Of a stretch of DNA of 34,923 nt, positions 30,780 through 34,923 are shown piece after piece. Origin of the DNA: Planctomycetaceae bacterium (GTDB lineage Bacteria > Planctomycetota > Planctomycetia > Pirellulales > Thermoguttaceae). The position numbers were made by a program, and so were the translations under genes. How positions within the stretch are numbered: the first letter of the stretch is position 1; each line of letters opens with the position of its first letter. The notes below the pieces were generated by a model, which saw nothing but the letters and a program-made list of their open reading frames with translations, did not search any database and had not been told where the DNA came from. The DNA lies in NCBI GenBank assembly GCA_009778035.1, contig WRKP01000026.1:1-34923 (forward strand), in the 5' to 3' direction.

Positions 30780-33161
30780 TTACGGCATACTCTTCAACAG
30801 CCGAACATCAAACACGCCGCCTGCGATGTTTCCCTCTCTTGCGGAAAATTTTACCGTAATGCGCTCCTTGGATTGCCGCATTTCCGCAGGTATTTTATAT
30901 TCCACATTGACGAATACATCTTTATTCCACTTGCCGGAAATGTTTTCTGTTGCCAACAATCGCTCGTCGATGAATATGTCAAATGTCCGATTGCCGGTTT
31001 CGTTGCCCCAGTAACGAACCATCAAGAATAAATCTTCCAATCCTTCGGTTTGCATTTCGTACTGGAAAAATCCGCCCGACAAAGCATGCCGCCAAGCCTC
31101 ATTTTGATGCATGCCCGTCTCTGAATGCTGTTGCCGCATCAAATGGTCGGCTTCTGGTTGTTGCTCACCAGTGTTCACCGCATCAATCGTCCGAGCGTCC
31201 AAAATCAATCGTTGCCGTTCACTCCCCAAGATGTGTGCAAACATCTGATCGTACTCCTGTTGTGTGCCGGAATACCAATAAACCATATATCGGCTATCGT
31301 GAATGCCGAAAAAGGGTTCAAATATCAAGTCCCTATCGTCCTGGAACAAGTCGGGAACCGTAAAATGGAAAGGCTTGCCAGCGACAGGCTGCATGTTTTC
31401 CAGTTTGGTTTGTATCGCTTCCCTTGTACCGATGAGCGGCGGAGTATCGAACAGAGAAACCAATGCTCCGTGTGCAATGTGCGCCCAGCGATGGTCGTTG
31501 GCAAGCAACCCCCGCAAATCGTGTGTTCCCATACGAGTTCCCAAAACAATCGGACCTCGCAAGATTGAAACATACTCCGGCACATTCGGCAATTCCTCGA
31601 GGGTAATCTTCATAGGAAAACTGATTTCGACCGTATCACCATCTTGCCATTCTCTATCAATCGCAATATAAGAAGAAGGCGAGGAATTGACTGCATAATC
31701 CCGGCCATCGCACACTACTTTCATCGTTCCCGGCTGAACCCACCAAGGAGAACGTATCTTAACAGTAAAACGGGAAGGATTCTCGGTATTGATCGTTAAC
31801 TTCGTGTTTTCTTCATTAGGGAAGTTGGTATTTTGTATTACCTTTATACCCTTGTCTTTCCAGTCCAGTTCGGAAGCAACGAAAAGATTGACATAGAGCG
31901 TATCATCAACATGGGTATAGATAAACTCGCCGTACTTTCCATGATTTTCCAATCCGGTACCGACGCAGCACCACATACCGCTGTTGGGTGCTGAGTAGTT
32001 TCGGTAATGCCCTGGCCGCATCGAAGTAAAATAGACATATCCGCCATGTTCGGGATGTTGAGTAGACAGAATATGATTGAACATTGCACGTTCGTAGTAG
32101 TCGGCAAACTTCGCCTGCGGATTCATGCGGAATAAACCTTTTGCCAACTTCATCATGTTGTAAGTATTGCAAGATTCGGGCCCTTCGCGTTCATGCATAT
32201 AACTGATGCGGTCATCTTTTGGAGGAAAATGTTCGCGTCGGCTGTTCCCTCCGATAGAAACCGAACGATTGTTGACCACCGTTTCCCAAAAGAATTCACC
32301 GGCAATGGTCTGTTGCTCATCGCCGCTCACTTCGCCGGTTCTTTGGTAGCCGACGGCTTTGGGAACCTGCGTATTGGCATGCAAATTATCGAGTTCATCT
32401 CGGCGAACCGAGGCGCTTGCAAAAAGATAACAGTCGCCAAAACGTTTGGCCATCACCAGATAACGTTCATCGTTGGTCATCTGATAGGCATCGGCATAAA
32501 CTTCGTTCATCCCGCCGTATTCGGTACGCAACATCGCTTTCATTTGTTCATCGGTGAGCGAGGCGGTTACATCTATTCCCCAATCACACAATTTAAGGAA
32601 CATTTTTTTTGCTTCTTCGTTGCCAGTATAGAGCCAAGCATCTCGGAGTCCAGCAAATGTTTTATGAACGTTGTACCAGGGCACCCAAGCACCGCCGAGG
32701 TCAAATCCGTGCCCTTGGATTTCGCCTTGCCGGATTCGATGCCAGAGTGCGTTGCCGTTGGGCACACCGCCGATATAACCATCGTCGTTTGCTTCTTGCA
32801 CACGTTTCATTTCGGCAATGATATACTCCATCCGTTTTTGTAACTCTTTGTTGCCCGTTGCGGCATAGTGAATTGCCAGGGCACTTAAATAGTGACCGGC
32901 AATATGTCCGTCTAGTCCTTGCCAGTTGGGGAAGAATTCGGCTTTTTTAGGCAGTCCGGCTTCGTGAAGGAAGGGAGCCAACAAGCGGTCGGTATCGTAT
33001 TGCAGCAAGACATCGACGTTCAGGTCGAGCGCGTGTTTGAAGGGGCCGTCGAGCAATGTAATGTTGCTTAACGGAAACGCATTGCGATACAGTTTTTCCT
33101 GGGCATTCAGATTGCTTGCGATGAAAATAATCCATGCGAATACGAAAAAATACTTCTTCAT
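30780..33161 (-). CDS. GH127 beta-L-arabinofuranosidase-like glycoside hydrolase
   Basis: This encodes 793 aa from the ATG at 33161 (MKKYFFVFAWIIFIASNLNA, signal peptide); an ATG at 33188 is less likely. The GH127 (formerly DUF1680) core begins LSNITLLDGPFKHALDLN. The metal and nucleophile ligands are present: GPESCNTYNM with Glu329 and Cys331, and MWCCVGTGLENHGKYGEFIY with Cys398 and Cys399. These match the zinc-bound Glu/Cys/Cys/Cys site of characterised enzymes in which a Cys is the nucleophile. A beta-sandwich C-terminal half follows, ending VFDVRLLKSMP. The enzyme should release terminal beta-L-arabinofuranose from plant or glycoprotein glycans. The GH43 gene lies 68 bases upstream on the same strand, so the two are probably one transcript. 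Confidence 0.92.
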   Translation of the reverse strand: MKKYFFVFAWIIFIASNLNAQEKLYRNAFPLSNITLLDGPFKHALDLNVDVLLQYDTDRLLAPFLHEAGLPKKAEFFPNWQGLDGHIAGHYLSALAIHYAATGNKELQKRMEYIIAEMKRVQEANDDGYIGGVPNGNALWHRIRQGEIQGHGFDLGGAWVPWYNVHKTFAGLRDAWLYTGNEEAKKMFLKLCDWGIDVTASLTDEQMKAMLRTEYGGMNEVYADAYQMTNDERYLVMAKRFGDCYLFASASVRRDELDNLHANTQVPKAVGYQRTGEVSGDEQQTIAGEFFWETVVNNRSVSIGGNSRREHFPPKDDRISYMHEREGPESCNTYNMMKLAKGLFRMNPQAKFADYYERAMFNHILSTQHPEHGGYVYFTSMRPGHYRNYSAPNSGMWCCVGTGLENHGKYGEFIYTHVDDTLYVNLFVASELDWKDKGIKVIQNTNFPNEENTKLTINTENPSRFTVKIRSPWWVQPGTMKVVCDGRDYAVNSSPSSYIAIDREWQDGDTVEISFPMKITLEELPNVPEYVSILRGPIVLGTRMGTHDLRGLLANDHRWAHIAHGALVSLFDTPPLIGTREAIQTKLENMQPVAGKPFHFTVPDLFQDDRDLIFEPFFGIHDSRYMVYWYSGTQQEYDQMFAHILGSERQRLILDARTIDAVNTGEQQPEADHLMRQQHSETGMHQNEAWRHALSGGFFQYEMQTEGLEDLFLMVRYWGNETGNRTFDIFIDERLLATENISGKWNKDVFVNVEYKIPAEMRQSKERITVKFSAREGNIAGGVFDVRLLKSMP

Positions 33162-33229
33162 CTTGTTTAATGTAGTAAAGGTTGACAAAGACGCAATTTT
33201 ATGATCACGTCTGTTAACATTCTTTCATA

Positions 33230-34923
33230 CTATTGTGCCGTGATTGTATCACTGACACGGAAAAAATCGAAATCCGCATACCCGCCTTCGCTCGTCTTGG
33301 CAAAGTTATAAAGCGCAAAACGGTAACCCATAAAGTGATTGTTGATACTGTACGTCATATTGAGCGTGCCGCCAAGTTTTTCCCAATTTTCACCGTCGTA
33401 ACTGTAAAAAAAGTTACCCGGATTGGCTGGGCCCATATCCGCAACCGTAAAATCACCTTCCGCTTTCAGATGTATCGTATTTCCCGTAAGCGGGATACGG
33501 GCATCTTCTTTTCCGGCATTCGTTATATGACCATCCCGCCAATCATTACTGAGCGTCGTTACCAGGTACTTGTTACCGCCTTCCATTTTCACGCCAATCG
33601 AACCATATTTAGCGGCAAACAGCGCAAGGCCTGCCTCGTCGCCGTCTTTCATATTGGACACATCAAGCAAAACCATCGCCGAACTGTACGGGCCAAACAC
33701 ACGCTGTGTTAAAGTATTTCGGGCATTAAGCAAATGCCTTTCCGCAGCACCGCGGTTTAACATCGCTTTGAGCCGCAACCAGCCCGGCCGTTCGGTTAAT
33801 GTCCAATAACGGTTGTCTGGATTATGATTCCATTGCCAAGCCAGGTGCAAATTGGAGCCGTTGTAATCATATTCACCTTCCACATAACTAACGCGGGTCG
33901 GTTTCGGCGAATCGACATAGAGCGGCTTGGGCGCACTGTTATCAAACTCATCGGAAACAACAATGCTTTTGATTTCTTTCCCTTGAATGGGTTTCGTTGC
34001 AGCCCTCGCCAGATTTGTGTGGGAACCCGTTCCATCCGCATTTTTCCCGAACATCGGCCAGCCGTCAGTCCAAGTGATCGGCATTAACCAAGGGAGTCTC
34101 CCTGTGGGGCCGCTGTCGCGAAACGCGAATCCCCACCAATTCCCGTTCCCATCATCGACGATGGAACCTTGAGCGGGCCCGGCGGCGGCTCCGCTCGTTC
34201 CCGTGCTACTGCCGTCGTATTTGATGCCTTCCATCGCCATGACTTTGGATTCCCAGGGCCCGTCTAAACTTTTGGCGCGATGGCAAACGACAGAACGGGG
34301 ATTCCCGGGAGGCCAAGTGATTGCGAAAATATAGTAGGTATCACCGATTTTTTCGATCTGTGCTCCTTCGGCAAGCCCTCGTGTGGGAGTTTCTCCCGTG
34401 ATGGGATCGGGACCGTGCAAATTGGAAATAACCGTCCGGCGCTGCGCACCCGGCATCACTCCGGTTACTTCCTTATTCAACTCAATGACATAAAGCGGAT
34501 TGGCATTCCAAACGAGCCAATTTCTTCCGTCATCATCGAGTAGCAGGCCGCAGTCGTGGTATCTCGCATTATGTTCATAACGAGTCCAGGGCTTATTTTC
34601 GGGATCATCATTATGAAAAAAATAGGTTTTACCGGAAGTAGGAGATGGCACGACGAGATAAAACATGCCGTCCTCATAACGCAATGAACTTGCCCAAGTT
34701 CCTTGCGAGTACATGTGATTGTTTCCAGCCAGTTTATTGTTATCCGTATCTTCCATGACGAAGTAGCAATAACTGACGGTTTCCCAGTTGACCAGATCGT
34801 AGGATTTCATAATCGGCACGCCGGGAGCCATGTGCATCGTGGTGCTGGCCATCCAAAATGCGTCGCCGACTCGAATTAGGGTCAGGTCGGGAACATCGGC
34901 AAAGATAAAGGGATTGGAGTATG
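33230..34923 (-). CDS. GH43 beta-xylosidase/alpha-L-arabinofuranosidase-like, 5' end cut by window edge
   Basis: The frame is open through the right edge; ATGs such as 34852 are internal because DVPDLTLIRVGDAFW, the conserved first GH43 strand with its catalytic Asp, lies upstream of it. About 563 residues are visible. The other landmarks are APGVPIMKSYDLVNWE, YHDCGLLLDDDGRNWLVWNA with an Asp, and GLAEGAQIEKIGDTYYIFA with the probable general-acid Glu. The C-terminal 220 residues (from SDEFDNSAPKPLYVDSP) form the concanavalin-like C2 module of GH43 beta-xylosidases. Substrates of such enzymes are arabinoxylan or arabinan side chains. The downstream GH127 gene completes an arabinose-releasing pair. 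Signal peptide not visible. Confidence 0.9.
   Translation of the reverse strand, partial: YSNPFIFADVPDLTLIRVGDAFWMASTTMHMAPGVPIMKSYDLVNWETVSYCYFVMEDTDNNKLAGNNHMYSQGTWASSLRYEDGMFYLVVPSPTSGKTYFFHNDDPENKPWTRYEHNARYHDCGLLLDDDGRNWLVWNANPLYVIELNKEVTGVMPGAQRRTVISNLHGPDPITGETPTRGLAEGAQIEKIGDTYYIFAITWPPGNPRSVVCHRAKSLDGPWESKVMAMEGIKYDGSSTGTSGAAAGPAQGSIVDDGNGNWWGFAFRDSGPTGRLPWLMPITWTDGWPMFGKNADGTGSHTNLARAATKPIQGKEIKSIVVSDEFDNSAPKPLYVDSPKPTRVSYVEGEYDYNGSNLHLAWQWNHNPDNRYWTLTERPGWLRLKAMLNRGAAERHLLNARNTLTQRVFGPYSSAMVLLDVSNMKDGDEAGLALFAAKYGSIGVKMEGGNKYLVTTLSNDWRDGHITNAGKEDARIPLTGNTIHLKAEGDFTVADMGPANPGNFFYSYDGENWEKLGGTLNMTYSINNHFMGYRFALYNFAKTSEGGYADFDFFRVSDTITAQ

Overview
The window looks like a chromosome segment of a planctomycete, most like the Pirellulales and their gut- or biomass-associated relatives. 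The evidence is family content. There is a very long secretin followed by a lipoprotein, a hydrazine-synthase-alpha-like (HzsA-related) protein with c-type haem motifs, a DUF6677-like membrane protein and a BatA/VWA-type membrane protein. There are also a Tat-exported hydroxypyruvate-isomerase-like TIM barrel and several secreted glycoside hydrolases. No rRNA, tRNA or CRISPR array was recognised, so the taxonomic placement is inference.

Layout. Positions 1-2195 (minus strand) hold a compact, visibly AT-rich cassette of small overlapping genes that resembles phage tail or fibre accessory genes. Three of them share one short motif, and one gene appears split by a single-base frameshift. A decayed IS5-type insertion sequence (2243-3078, perfect 19-bp terminal inverted repeats, CTAG at both outer ends) separates the cassette from the host-like chromosome. 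Next come a thioester-reductase-like SDR (minus), a double zinc-ribbon protein, and a run of secretin, lipoprotein and phosphopantothenate-cysteine ligase (plus). Then follow a thioesterase and polyprenyl diphosphate synthase pair (minus), a TlpA-like thioredoxin, a VapBC-type toxin-antitoxin pair directly followed by a hisF homologue (plus), and a DUF6677-like protein divergent from a LolD-type ABC ATPase. The centre has a PpiC-type peptidyl-prolyl isomerase and a GH99/GH71-like hydrolase (minus), then two TIM-barrel sugar isomerase-type genes and a BatA-like protein (plus), and a chemotaxis receptor (minus). The right third holds the HzsA-related protein (plus), a GcvR-like double-ACT protein (minus), an endonuclease-III-like protein with a histone-H1-like tail (plus), and a GH127 plus GH43 pair (minus) that runs off the right edge.

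How it fits together. Much of the content is envelope and export biology (secretin, lipoprotein, LolD, PpiC, TlpA, BatA-like) plus polysaccharide use (GH99-like, GH127, GH43, TIM-barrel isomerases). GH43 and GH127 lie in one direction and would plausibly release arabinose from arabinan or arabinoxylan. Several promoters fit TTGAAA/TTGACA - 17 bp - TAAAAT.

The most unusual structure is a composite dispersed repeat. Paired palindromic arms (the type that translates as VIPAQAGIQ / FRRNDG) follow a leader starting TAGAGCG. At four different genes the leader's TAG is the stop codon. One copy lies inside the 5' end of the secretin-linked lipoprotein gene. A second, shorter repeat encodes the same peptide twice inside the BatA-like gene. 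The HisF homologue lacks the expected catalytic Asp130. No complete, clearly undescribed multi-gene system was found.
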